Assembly: GCA_013398175.1 (NCBI GenBank)
Contig: VZRZ01005967.1
Location: 993,032 to 1,057,031, forward strand
Reading direction: 5' to 3'
DNA from: Climacteris rufus
Lineage: Eukaryota > Chordata > Aves > Passeriformes > Climacteridae
Length of the DNA stretch: 64,000 nt
The number at the start of each line of letters is the position of its first letter. The stretch's first letter is position 1. A program made the position numbers and the translations under genes. The notes under the pieces are model-generated. The model saw only the letters and a program-made list of their open reading frames with translations, was not told the DNA's origin and did not search any database. Shown here piece after piece: positions 22,011 to 35,026 of this stretch.

Positions 22011-23960
22011 CAGTCATACCCAACCAGGCTTCACCGGATGGGTGTCTTGAACAAGAGTGTACAACATTGCTCTATACAATGCTTTTACTTTGCTTTTTGC
22101 AAATTGTGTTGCTACAAGGCAATCAACTATTTTATTATCAAACATGCTATACCGTGTTTTCTGGGACCCATATTTCTTCAGACACTGAGGCAAAACATCC
22201 TTGTTCTTGAAGACATGGTCCATGTTCCTTCCTGCATTTCAGCCAGTGTATTGCTATGGGAAAACACCCCAGGAAGGCAGAAATAAGTGCTGCCTGTTGG
22301 AGGGAAGTCAAAACCTAAGCGTGACTGCACTGACAAAGAGGCAGCAAAGCCCATTAACAACAGGTGGAGCAGTGATAGGTCCCACACAGAGAGCAACAGG
22401 GCCATTGACGGCAAAAAGTGTCTGCAGCCCACTACAACAATGCAAGGACACTCCTCTCTTCAGGTGAACCACGGGTGTCATTTTGACTCTGCAAGAACTG
22501 GGTATTGTCAGAACACATTCAGAATTTATTAGGAATATTAACAGATTATTATCTTTTATGTTAAACCTTTCTGCAGAAGACTCCAACACACTTTGCAGAG
22601 ATGTCCGATGACATTTTCAGGTTGTGCATTAGGAATCCTTGCCATGTGTAGATTTGGCTTTTAACTGGGTCCAGAAAACAGAAGAACAAGATGACTGTAA
22701 ATATCAGCACTTTGGTAACTAGTATTTGGAAATGAAATCTGTGAACCTAGTTTCTGAAATTACGACTATCAGGATTTGACCTTTCTTATAACTGAAGCAA
22801 GATTCTGTTTTTACAAGAGGAAGCAGCTAATGTCACTGGTGCTCAACAGAAATCAGAAACAAGTGTTACACTGTTAGTTGAAGAATTGTATTGGTAATAA
22901 ATAGACATTATCTCTTGGATGACTATTTTCTCTCTGGTAAGGTAGACAGCTCCACTTGCTCTAACTTCTGATTCTAACAAATGAGTTCTCAGGTACTTGA
23001 TATGTACCTGTTTTCTCTGGAAGACGTTTGTGGTGCTGTGGGAAGATTTATGCATAACAAAGTGGTGATTTGTGCATAAAAAAGGATCTCCCTAAAATAA
23101 CTGTATTTTAATGTGTTGAATGTATTTGCTTTGAGTAGATGCTATTGAACTGTATTTATCCTGCTACCACAAGAGCATTAGATATGGAAAAGTTCTTAAG
23201 GCTTTGGCTGATGTACCAATGCTGTTTATGAGGAAGAAGAAATGTGCATTGTCTTTTGTACATTAAAATCAGACTTTTGTATCTGTTTATTTTCAGAAGC
23301 AAGAACATGTTTATCAGGAATATCAGTTAGGCACAAGGATTAATTAGAGCAGAATAGGATGTGACGAACTCAATGAAAGACCTCATTGGAATGGAAGGAA
23401 GTATTTATTTTAAAACTAACTGATTTCACTCCCAAAAATGTATTCTCTCATGTTTCAATCAGAGAGACTCCTGAGCACCAAGACGTGTCTGTCCAGCTGG
23501 GCTGATCAGGATCGTTTGTGTGGGACCCCAGCCACTGAATCTTCTTTACTGTCTGATTGACAACAAACTGGTTTTGGATAAGGTCTTTTGTACCCTTCAG
23601 GAGTTAACTGTTATCATAGGGTGACCTTCTACCTTAGATTCTCTCTTACTTCCTCCATCTATTAATCACAGCTTCTAGTCTATGTGTTCCCTAGTTTTGG
23701 GTGCATTTATGGCTGCCTGGCTTCTTCTTGGGACAGCCGGAAGAGGAATGGCAGAGATGAAAGTTTTTAACTTTGAGTCCTCCTTCTTGCTATCCCTGCA
23801 CAGGTCTCCTGCTGGTCACTCATTTGTGCTCTGGATTTTTACTTCATTTGAAGACAGGATGGATGTTTTACAGAGGATTTGAACCAGAATTAAATGTGGC
23901 CTCCTGGCTTCTGGAAACAAGTAAAATTTTGAAGGATTTGCTGTATTTGATATTTCAGTC
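22011..23960. other. Unique non-coding DNA
   Basis: Overlapping short frames occur on both strands at 22014-22589, the longest 93 codons. None is recognisable and none is favoured over its antisense partner. Confidence 0.45.
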
Positions 23961-24027
23961 GGGGTTTGTTTTTTGTTTTGCATGTTTTGTTGGGGTTTTT
24001 TGGTTTTGTTTTGTTGGTTTTTTTCTT
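23961..24027. repeat. T/G-rich low-complexity run
   Basis: Irregular GTTTT and GGTTTT units of 60-70 bp, ending about 20 bp before a CR1 tail. Confidence 0.75.
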
Positions 24028-24045
24028 GGCTAAACACTTGAATTT

Positions 24046-24312
24046 GAGGAAATGGCCTCAAGTTGCACCAGGGGAGATTTAGACTAGATATTAGGAAAAA
24101 AATTCTTAATGGAAAGAGTTATCAAGCATTGGAAGAGGCTACCCAGGAAAGCAATGAAGTCACCATCCCTGGAAGTATTCAAAAAGTGTGTGGGTAAGGC
24201 ACTTGAGGACTTGGTTTAATGGTGGACATAGTGGTGGTGCTGGCTTGATGGTTGGACTTGACAGTTTTAGAAGTCTTATCCAATCTTAATGATTTTATGA
24301 TTCCATGATTCC
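24046..24312 (+). mobile_element. CR1 retrotransposon, 3' end
   Basis: This is a clear 5'-truncated copy of the chicken-repeat-1 LINE. The landmarks in order are GAGGAAATGGCCTCAAGTTG (24046), CAGGGGAGATTTAGACTAGA, CATTGGAAGAGGCTACCCAG, CACCATCCCTGGAAGTATTC, GGTTGGACTTGACAG and the degenerate octamer tail ATGATTTTATGATTCCATG. These match the last coding bases and 3' UTR of CR1. Many substitutions and no long target duplication are normal for an old CR1 copy. Confidence 0.93.
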
Positions 24313-27300
24313 CTTTGTTTATATCTGTTCAATTTTATCCTTGGCCTCTTTCTTACTGTCAATTAAGTCTTTATTTACTGTCAGTGTCAAAGAGTTCAAC
24401 TGTACAAGATTATATATATAGAACATGTGTGTATCAGATCATAACTGTCCAAGCTCTCCCATTCATCTAGGTAAGTCTGTCACCTCAATGCCTAAGGAGC
24501 CTGAGACAGGGACAGTGGAGCTGTCAGACAAATTGCTGCTGTAAACACATGGCAAGCATAACCTAGGCTCAAGGATCACAGATTTATATTGATTATTTAA
24601 GTAACAAATGAAATTGTACTGGAATTTTTTTATTACATCAATGTCTAGTAGGTTTCTATTTTACAGAAGGAGGAAAGGACTGAATTTCTGGCCTTACTGT
24701 CTCTAGTAGTGTCTCAAACTGAAGGCACAGCCTCCGGATTTGTACACACAGTTAATATGTACGATACAGTACTTATAGTGCTGCAATTTCTTTTGACATT
24801 CAATTGAATGTAGCAAGTAAATTGTGACAGTGATAAATGCTATGTACAATATACCTTCATACTAGTGCAAACCCTAGTGATATTAATTCCCCCATTTTGT
24901 TCTGTTTCATTGAATCTTCCCAATGAGCGGTCCCTTTGTGATCAGTGACATTGATGGAAGTGGTGCTGGGAACTGCTGCTCCTGAAAACCATCTGACTCA
25001 GAGAAAAAGTACAGAATTGGGGTCTGTGTCTTCTACCTTAGTTTGTGTTCAGAGGATTTGTAGGGTTTCCTATGCCTTTACTTGACATATGAGAAATAGA
25101 CGAAACTAATTCTGAAACTGTTTGGACGCTCACAGAAAATGTTCTTCATGGTCTAGCAAGACACGTTAAAGACTTAAGTATTGCAGGTTAATCAGTTCCT
25201 TGAAGTTTCACTGCTTATTAGTGCAAAAAGTTTATGTTGACCATGGCTCAGTCACCCAAATGTATTTGAGTCCCTTAAGTAGCGAAAATTCCTTAGTCCT
25301 GCAATGGAATTTGGCAAATGGGGATAGAGGGCACGTACACAGAAGATGTGGATGAAAGTGAGACAACAAAAGATGAATGAAGTCTGAAGGCTCAGACCAT
25401 CACAGGTTACATCTGAAATAAGTTCTGTGAGATCACTACATCAGTTTACCTCATACTTTATTTTCCTTTTACTTGTTTTTTTTTGTGCAGCCCTTGGCTA
25501 CCATGCTAATTTGACCTGCACTGAATGAAAAAGAAACTGTCCACATGATGCTGACTGAGGTATAGTTTGTACTGTAAAGGCAAGTAAATCAAAGCCAAGA
25601 CTCAGAAGCAGTTTCTGTCATGAAGAGCCAAGTATTTTATTTTACATTGTGCACAGGACTATGTTCATTGTGTTCCTCTGTCACTAACTGAAAAGGAAAA
25701 GCAGTGTTTTGTAACCATGACATACCCTGTTATCTTCCTGAAGTAATGAGCTCATCCACGTTACTCCAAGGGGATACTTACATTTTATCAGTGGCGCCTT
25801 GTTTCACAATTTCCAGTTTCTTTCTTGAAGATACAATAAAAGATTTATGTCTGAAGGACTATGATGTGGTTTTCATCTAAGAGCAAAACAATTCCTTCTA
25901 AAAAAATACTGTATCCCCCAAAGATTTCTTAATTGCAAACAGTGTTGATGAGCTCTGTGGCTTAAATGAGTTTATAGCACATTTGCTGTGTTTTCTAGTG
26001 AATATTTTTGGATACGCTTGGTAAAATACCCCTGTCTTTTTAAACTGACAGAAAATAAATGTGATCCATTAGATGATGTCTTCTGTAATAAGTAATTTTT
26101 TTCATTTAATTCCAAAGTTTATTCAAATATTTCTGAGATTCTCTCTCGTGTGTGTCTGTGTGTGTATGTGTGCGTGTATGAAATAGTTTCGAGTCTGAAA
26201 GTCAACCATGTTTCTCATTATCAGACATCAGAAAGGCTTTTTTCTTTTTGTGTTTTCATGCTACTTAAGGATAAGCAAGTTTCAGAATACTGCAGGTTTT
26301 TGATATATGGGTAAAATTCACATGTTCTGGTCTCGGTGCAGAAAGCTTATCTGCACTGCAGATCTCAATTGGATATTCTGTTCTCATCCCCTGCACTGGG
26401 CTCAGGTTACTATCACCACGATTTCCACATGCAGAATATTCACAATTCCTGCAGTGTGGACAGGAGAATTGGCCTGTATCAATAATGTCAACATGCAGAA
26501 AAATATTTTATAACACACCTTGGATGAAAATTTCTGAATCCAAGCTGCTATCAGAGAAGAAACATGAGACACTTATTTAAAAGACCAGAGAGATGATTTT
26601 AGGCAACACTGTCTAGTTGGTTAGAATTAGTCTATCAAACTGAATTTTGGTTATTCTATTTCTTTTTACACTACCAGCATTTGATGATAATAATGTATTG
26701 TGTTGTATTTTAGCCTGTTTGTGGTAAAGTCTGTGGATTTTACTTGAAAGACTTTCTGACTGATTATTGGAAATAATTTACAGTGTACCAGTTCTGATTT
26801 GAGTTATGCCCTTCCCTTATTCTAACTGTTGCATACGGTAGAAAATAATGTCTTTCTTCTTAGATACATCTCAGCTGTCTTGGATCAAAACTGTGTTCCT
26901 CTTTGTTCAGGATATCTGTCATCTAAGAGCGGGTATTTTGAGGACTAAATTAAGGCAAAGCATGTAAATTGATGTTCTCTGTATCGCCTTGAAGTGGTGA
27001 GTTCTACAGTCTGCTAAGAAAGGGCATTTCAGCTGCAAAGGTTATGTCATGATATTAACATTCTAAGGATTAGTTTCAACCTTTGTATCACCATGTTACA
27101 CACAAGAGACACAAGTCATTCTGGATCTGGATCAGGGTCTAAGTTTTACAGAGGTTTCTGAACCTTCGCATTTTCTACTTTTCATCAAGAACTTGCCCAC
27201 ATCTGCTTTATTTCCCCATTGTTTAACTTGTGGTGGCATTAAGCCCTAGATATTAAACTAGAATATCACCATTAACTGCTGACAAAATGGGTAAAAAAGG

Positions 27301-30300
27301 ACAGTTCTAATTTCAGAAGGGAGGAATTTTGCAAAAAAGGCATGGATCCACTGTCCCTTCTAGTGATTACCTGTGAACAGTTAGTGCAGCACCTTGTGGA
27401 ACCCAGGCTTGGCAAGGAAATGGCCTCTGTGAGACACATCAGTTTCAGGTGAGACACTCAGGTTGTTTGTGTGATGTTTTTACACGGTTACATCTCTCTC
27501 AGATCTGGAGGGTGCTCTATAGCTTACACAAAGACCCAGGAATGCTATGGTCAAGGATAGAGTGGGGAAAGAACAGTGAATCAGGCTATAGGCTTTGGAA
27601 AGAACATCAAAGCGTTTCAGCTTCTTATAACTCACAGAATACTGCATGCCTTTGCATTCAGATTCCTCATTCATGTAACCAGGATTGCAATGGGAATGGA
27701 AACAACTGAACATGAATCCACGGAAACAAAGGCGTTTGTTTTATTCTGTGTGGCCCTCAGAAGCTGCAGTTTGGATATAATTATGACTCAAATGAAAGGA
27801 CATTAACAAAGCAAATGAAATATTTTGTCCCTAATCTGTTCCAAAGAAAGCTTTTATGATTGCAGATTTCATAGATAGCTTTGGCCACTGTTTTTCAGAA
27901 CACTGTTTAAAACAGTTTATTTACCCTTATGAAGGGATCTGTCTTTACTGGCATCTGAAAAATTTGTTTAAAGACGTTTATTATATAGACAATCTGTCAA
28001 ATTCAAGTAGAAGAAAAATGAATTAACATTAGCTTGTTAAGGATAAAGCTGTGGTATGGGGACAATTAGGAAAATACTGTACCATGAGTAGTTGCATTAT
28101 GGATTTCCTTAATTCTTTCAAGGGTTTTTGAGGAGCATAAGGCAGAGGGACTTATAGCCAAGACTTCTAAAGGAACATTTGCTTTTAGGAGTTCACATAA
28201 GGGTATTTGATCCACTCCTAGTCTTAGATACATAACTACCTACTTTCTTGCTACCTGCTTACTTAACTACTTCCTGTTACTGTAATTGCCATTGTCCCAT
28301 GGTAACACTTGGAAAGACCCAGGTACCCAAACAAAGTTATTCAGAGCTGAGAGGTGAACGTGTGGTAAAGAAACGGATTCTTGGTTAAATGGCCTCAAGA
28401 AGGAAATACATTTTACTGACTTCTTTTTTACATCTTCTGTAGCTTATTTGGCATTGAGGTAAATGCAGAGTAGTATCTTCAGTTTTAAGACTCCTCTCTT
28501 TACTACAGAGCAGCTATAATGTAAGATTTGGGTGCTGAGGACTGGTTCCTTTCTGGAAAAATCTGTAACTCATCATCTAAACTGGGTGTCAAATTGGACA
28601 ACCAGAAAGAAAAATTGACTTGAAAACTTAAAACTTCACTTAAAAGTGTTTAAAGTACCTTCAGTATATGGCAATAAATAGATGGACATTACAAGAAAAG
28701 TGTTCCAGGGTTGTAGTGCTCAGATCCTAGCTCTAGCACATACATATTGTAACAGTTTTTATACACTCTGTGACCTGGTTACTAACTGGTCATAGTCTAC
28801 TTGCTCAGCTAAAGCCTGTATTTCAGTAATATTTTCAGTTCCAGTTTTGTCCCCCAGAATATTGAATTCTGAAGTGTCCTTACTAAGTCTACATTGAAAC
28901 TGACAGATCCTTAGCAAGGGACACAGCTGCTCAGTCTTTGCAGACACATCTGGGCCTGTCCCCCTCCCCACACAGCCAGGTGAATGTCAGCCATCCCCTG
29001 CCTGTAAGGCAGTTACAGTAAATTCTGCAGAGAAATAACCCAAAACTAATGAAGCTTTGCAGTGTCTTGACCATCACTTACTTGCAACCATCTGGCTTAA
29101 GAAAGGCATAGGTCTGACCTCAAAAGGTTGTGCAGACCTGCAGTCAGGCTGAGTTCAAAACCTCCTTCAGTTACTGCTATTTTGGAGGGCAGCCTTAGGA
29201 ACTGTTCGTTGTCACTCAAGTGCTACAATAATTTGCTGCATATAGCAATAGGTTGTGTATAGATACACACAGGATCTCTTACCATCTTGGCCCTAATTTT
29301 CTGAGACAATGCAAACAAGGTGTTTGACTTTATTTTGCTGCAGTTTCCTCACTTGCCAAAATGATGTCAGGAAACTGCCTCTTATAAAACACCCTCAGAG
29401 CAGCCAGTGGGAAGGATGGCATAGGTGGATAATAGGAAGTTTAATTGCATTTTTTCTATAAAGTATTTTGACATCCTGTGATAAAGGATATTGACTGCGA
29501 GTTATTATTAAAATATTACTAATTTAACTTTAGAATTCAATGCATGAAATATTAATTATTATTTCTAATTAAAATTATTATTTTTTTAATATTTAGCAAT
29601 CAGTGTTATTCTCTTTTCCAGTACTCACAATCACCTTTCTGAAGGGTGAAAGCTTTTCTCTGCAGAAGTGCCCCGGTGTTACTGGGTGGAGAAGTGGAGG
29701 CTCCATGCCATGCCAGATTACATAAAGCAGTATTAGAGTTGGACTGCTGTCATCCATGCTGATTTCAAACACAGAGCTGCCACTGGCACATTTGCAGTTT
29801 GTGCCAGGAGACCAGTCTGAGTTACTAATCACTATTTATCTTGTACTTCAGACTGGATGTCCAAATGCTTCAGTCCATACATCATCAGGGTGACACAGTG
29901 TTTGAGGTTACTGGCCAGAGGACCTTGCTTACTTGTAGAACCACAGTTCTGAGGATCAGATTCGCAGTTCTTTACCTTACACAGTTCTGTGTAACTCCTC
30001 TAGGAGCCTTTGTCCAGTGGGACTCCAGACACTGACATTCAGCAGTGCAGAGTGCTGTCTGCTGGAAAACAGCCACCTCTGGATGAGTATTCAGAAAGAA
30101 AAGCTGCAGGAATGCCATTTCTCATCAGCTGGTGTCACTGCTTGGAGCCAGATGTTCGCAGCTGGGTGTGGTAGTACAAAATGGTCTAGGAAAGAAAGAA
30201 GAAAATGTTTAATAGGAAACATTAACATTCTAGCTAAGCTATGGGCAAATGCAGCAATCCCTTGTTTACAACAATAACTACTGGAAGCTGCAGAAATAGA

Positions 30301-31271
30301 CCTCTGACATTTTAAAGCAGTATGTTGACTCTTTTTGATCAGACAGGAGATAATGTCATGTGCTTATTTTACCATAAACATTCCTAATAAAGACTCAGCA
30401 TTTCAGCTATTGGCAAGAAATAGAAGAACATGAAGTATCTTTTGAATATTCAAATGGCAGGGTGTTTGGAAATATGTAGTTGCCTGTAATTGTACTTTGT
30501 ATTTCTTAAACATTCTTCACAGTAAATGTCTTGATTCATGAATGTGTGATAAACTGATTACTGGAAATCTCAGACGTAAGACAATTTGCCTGTTCTGTTT
30601 CCTTCTAAAATAACGCAGTCTCTGGGAATGGGAAATATTAATGGTGAACAACAAGGACTATACTAAAATATAAAAATATAAATAAGGAAGTGCTTAATGG
30701 CCTTTGGAAACACAGCACACAATGCACACACAGTTCTCCCATGTTTTAGGGGGGTAGACATTCCCGTTTTCTGTGGATATCTGAGCATCCCACAGTTCCT
30801 TTCCTAGATTCCTCTCCGAAGCAGGATAATTCTCGTAGGACCAGTTTGGAGATGAGAATGAAGTCACTGACAGTTAAGCACCTAAATATGCACTAGACCA
30901 GGAGATAAAAGCAACCACAAGAGCTTGTGAGCACTGCTGTGTTCGATCCCTGCACCTGCTTATTAAGTGAACATGCAGCTCCCAATTAGAAACCCAAACT
31001 GGTTATATAAATAAAAGAGAGTTGGGGCTTCAGAACAGGATTCCAAACAGCCACAGAACCGTTTTTCTAGCTGACAAAAAAGGATGAGGCCAGCTGAATA
31101 TCATGAGTCCTGGATTTGGGCTAGAAGCGTTTAAACTCCTACACAGTCTTTAGATTTCTGGAGTGAGTAGCCTAAGAATACATATGCTTTGAGAAAGAGA
31201 GTAGAGATCTTTCTCCCTTTTAGAAGAGAGCTGCTGTGGGACAGTGATTCTTTTCATTATTATTTATTATT
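24313..31271. other. Unique non-coding DNA, 7 kb
   Basis: AT-rich sequence without a recognised exon. A very AT-rich block lies at 29500-29590. A 79-codon minus-strand frame at 29593-29832 and plus-strand frames at 29841-30277 match nothing I know. One TG-rich microsatellite is listed separately. Confidence 0.5.
26148..26180. repeat. Imperfect (TG)n microsatellite
   Basis: GTGTGTGT units are interrupted by C, A and CG. Confidence 0.8.
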
Positions 31272-31393
31272 CAGCTTAGTGGTTAGTATACTCATTCAGG
31301 ATGTGGGTGACCCAAGTTCAGTTCCTTCCTCTGCCTGAGGGGCTGTAAACTAACATCTTGTACTTCCTTGGAGAGTGCCATAACCACCAGCGT
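31272..31393. repeat. Imperfect palindromic tRNA-like repeat (ancient SINE-like element)
   Basis: The left arm begins CAGCTTAGTGGTTAGTATAC, which looks like a tRNA A-box region, and continues to CCAAGTTCAGTTCC, a B-box-like segment. The right arm, read on the minus strand, begins CGCTGGTGGTTATGGCACTC. The two arms are mirror copies about a centre at 31333-31334, where CCTC (31328-31331) pairs with GAGG (31337-31340). The outer motifs at 31275-31284 and 31382-31392 are symmetrical about this centre within about 1 bp. I recall similar palindromic tRNA-like repeats from archosaur and turtle genomes but cannot name the family with certainty. It is too diverged to be a functional tRNA. Confidence 0.55.
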
Positions 31394-34300
31394 ATGTACT
31401 ATTCTTAGGATGGGGGATATTCAGTCCATCCTCTTGAAGTGGTTCATCTTTACATCCTATCCTTTTTCCCTGTCTCAAGGAATGGGTAAATACGTCATGT
31501 GAAAAGGAGCAGCTTCAGCAGGAAGGATTCACAGAGCCCTTCTCTTGTTTATTCAAATTTAGCCCACAGCCTAGAGTTGAGAGTAGTTTCCTGAAAAGTG
31601 GAAGCTTTGAGTTTGATTCCTCTAGGGCTGAGGGGTAAAATATATTTTCCTTGTCATGTGTAAGTGCTCTGATCCCTTAGCCATAAAGGATAAGACTAAG
31701 GATGTACAAAGGACAACCCCTTTGGGGGATAGATCTCTAAATGACTTTCCAGTCAAGGCAATTCATGGTCAGAACCCCAGTGGTAAAACTGTCCAAGTGT
31801 AAAGGTACAAATGTATTTCAAGAAGAAATTTACCATCTGTAAAGGCACATGTTTTAGTTTTGTCATCTAGGAAGCTATTACTTTGAGACTAGCATTTTAT
31901 AGATTAAAAATCACCATACTGGCTTAAACCAGAATCACACATTATATTCTGCCTATTGCTCTGCTATGTAGATCTGTAGATGGGAAGTCCTGTATGATGA
32001 CTTCTTTGAAAATCTTCCCCTATGTGACACTGATCCGACACTACTTCGGAAGGAGCATTTCTAAGTGCCAGCTGTGAAACAGAGGAGTGGCAGACTCTGA
32101 TTCCAAGTGCCATTTAGGTAGCCTAGATAAGAGAATTTCAGTGTGGATATCCTGGGTGAGTCCAGTTAGTTATCTGCTGTCAGATCATCTGACAGCAGAA
32201 TGAATGTCTATTTCAAGAAATAAAAATCTAAAGGATTTTAAGAAAAAGTACTTTCTGGCTGGAATAAGTCCAGGGTCCACACTGGTATTGACTCAGCTTC
32301 AGCACTGATTTGAGGAAGAGAAAACTCAAGTCATCCCAGGTCTGTGGTCACACTGCTGCTCCCCAGGAATCAGAGCACAGCCCAGCATAGACAAGTGAGG
32401 GCAGCAGCCAAAAGCCCCAGTCTCTGCTTGCTGCTGTATAGAGGCCAGGAGGATATGGCACATGGGAGCACCAGGAAACAGCCTGTTGGAGTTCTAAAGG
32501 CATCTTGCTGGAGCTTGGTCCAGAGCTTAGGAAATCAAAGACCCTAATCTGTACTTTATCTGCTGACTGCACTCAGCATGAATGAATCCCCATGTCCAGG
32601 GAGCGCTGTCCTGCCGGCTGCATGAAAGCGTCACTGTGTCTGGGAAGCCATGCGTGGATCAGACACAGTCCGCTTGAAAGTCAGATTACTTTTCTTACAA
32701 CCCTGAGCAATTACATTAAATTACTCTATCTCAAGCATACCTGCTGCTCTTAAACTACCCAATTACAAGGCTTAGAGGAGATGGATTTTTTTATCATGTA
32801 AACAAATGGAGCAGATAGCATTATGTGTCAGAGAGACCAGGCTGCTTCATTGTTTTTAAATACCATTTTCTTGGATGGCTTGCAGAATTATCTGCAGACT
32901 GTCCCTAAAACAAGGGACATATCTAATTGATAGCTGATGCCCAGCATAGTTAATATTGGTTGAACTGATGTTCTAATGAACCAGGGTGCAGCTGATAAGC
33001 TACTGCGTGACTTCCCTAGCTTGTTAAAGGAATGATAAATAGTGAATCACTTGTAGAAGCCAGAGAGTCTGACTTAGGGTAGCTGAGACAAAGCCAAAAG
33101 CAATCTAATCCAAGCCCTGATCTATATATTATTTGAAAGTTTGAAGATCTCTGATTGTCATAGTTTGATAAGGCTCCACATACTGTGAATTTATAGGCCT
33201 GTTGTTCCCACCATATTTATAACCCATCAAGGTAGGGTTACTTTTTTTTTTCCTTTCCTAGATTCATGAAGAAGTCTCTGGGGGATCATTTCCAAGCAAT
33301 TGAATTTAGTTACTTCATACAATGGCAGGTGAAATTAGTGCAAAGTAACGGGAGCTAGATTAATGTGATTTCAGGAAATAATCCATAAAAATCTTATGAG
33401 GCCTTTAGCAGGTTGTAAATTGGATTTTAGGCACAGGGAGAGAGAAAGAAAACTTAAAATCCTGAGCAAAATAATCAGTCAGTAATGAGAAGTGCTAACA
33501 TTTTAACACTTTATGCTGAAATAAAATGTCAGAGAAAAAAACCATAAAAATGACTAACAGTGATTTTTAATGAGATGAATGATTAAAATTGTGATTATAA
33601 ATGTAAATAAATGCCTCCTGGTTTTCTTACCAAACAATTGATCCATTTATCATCAAAGAGCTGCAAATCAGTTAAAAAAAGATATGGAAAGAAAAGAAAA
33701 ATTTGTCTCAAACAGTTGCCATCCCATCCCTGCAGTGAAGAACTGATTTTTTTCTTAGTCTGGTCATGAATGGTCACCATGTATTGATAACGATTTGTGA
33801 GTGGGGAACAGTGGGTTTGCTACCTTCAGTTTGAGGAGTGACCAGCTTGTCTTCTTTAAAATGACTTATTTTCAAGTATTTTCCACATCCTCTGTAAGTT
33901 CTTTAGTCCTTCTTTCATTGGAAATTGGAAATAAAGTCTTGTAAAATTGTGTGCATTCCTGTGTTTTAGTTGCTTTATGGCTAGGTCATGACAGAATAAG
34001 AAATGTCTAGGTAAACACGGGATTTTGATCAAGGCACATCTTTCCTGATATATTCCAGACAGCTTTCTTATCTAGAAGAAGTCCTCAATATCTTATTTAA
34101 AGTGTCTCACCAGAGAAGCAAGAGAATGAATGTCTGAATTTCTCCTGCTTAGCACAGGTATTTAGGGGAGGAAAGGTCCTGCTTTAAAATGTGTGTCACT
34201 TCTCCAAGCAGGGACAGGACAGGTCCCTGTCCCAAATTTGCAGCATATGCAGGAAAACAAAGAGAGAAGGAGCTCTTTGGCTATGCCTTCATTAGCAAAT

Positions 34301-35012
34301 TAGACAGACCATGGGCTGCTGGCCAGTTTTTGTGTCATGCATGCCTAAATCATCCTTCTTCTTCTCCCTAAAAAGCCTGCCTTTATCTCTATGGCTTGTT
34401 GGGGTTGACCCCTGACCTGTGCTATCTCCTAACAATGTGCTGGCATCAGATGGTGTAGTGGTAGCTGATGCAGGTCACAACTATGCAGAGATACATGTGA
34501 ACAGTGATAGTGATCTTGAACCAGAGCTCTGGCATTTCTTATTTTACTGCCATACATGACTGATGCAACTACTCTGTCCTGATTGTAGATGTTCAAATGT
34601 GAACTGTCTAAGGCTTAGCACTGCATTATAGAGCCATTTTTATACAAAACCACTTATTGCAGATGGTGATGAATCTCTTATGTAGATGGGTAACTGAAGA
34701 AGACAAGAACCATCCCTTCTCTCCTTTGACTATACAGGAGGTCAGCACGCCTAACTTAGTTTTAGACATCTAACTTTAGCTGCTTTACAATGCAGGAGAT
34801 GAACCCCACTATATCTCTCCTGAAATGCAATTTCTTGGGCCACGAAAATGAGCTGAAACCCAAGGTTCTTTGTGATTTGCAAAAATCAGTTGTTTTGTCA
34901 TTGTCAAGAATCATTCAGAAGGATGGTCTTTAGAAGGGAAAGCCTTTCATAGAGGCCCTGAGCTGCTTTTTTTAGCCCTGTAGGGGTTATACCTGGAACA
35001 TGGAGTAAGAGG

Positions 35013-35026
35013 TTTTTTTTTTTTTT
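35013..35026. repeat. Poly(T) run
   Basis: About 14 consecutive T. No retroposed sequence is recognisable beside it. Confidence 0.8.

Noticed and set aside
28725..28795. Possible MIR fragment (CAGATCCTAGCTCTAGCAC, then CTCTGTGACC)
   Set aside because: Two short matches with unmatched sequence between them; below what I can support.
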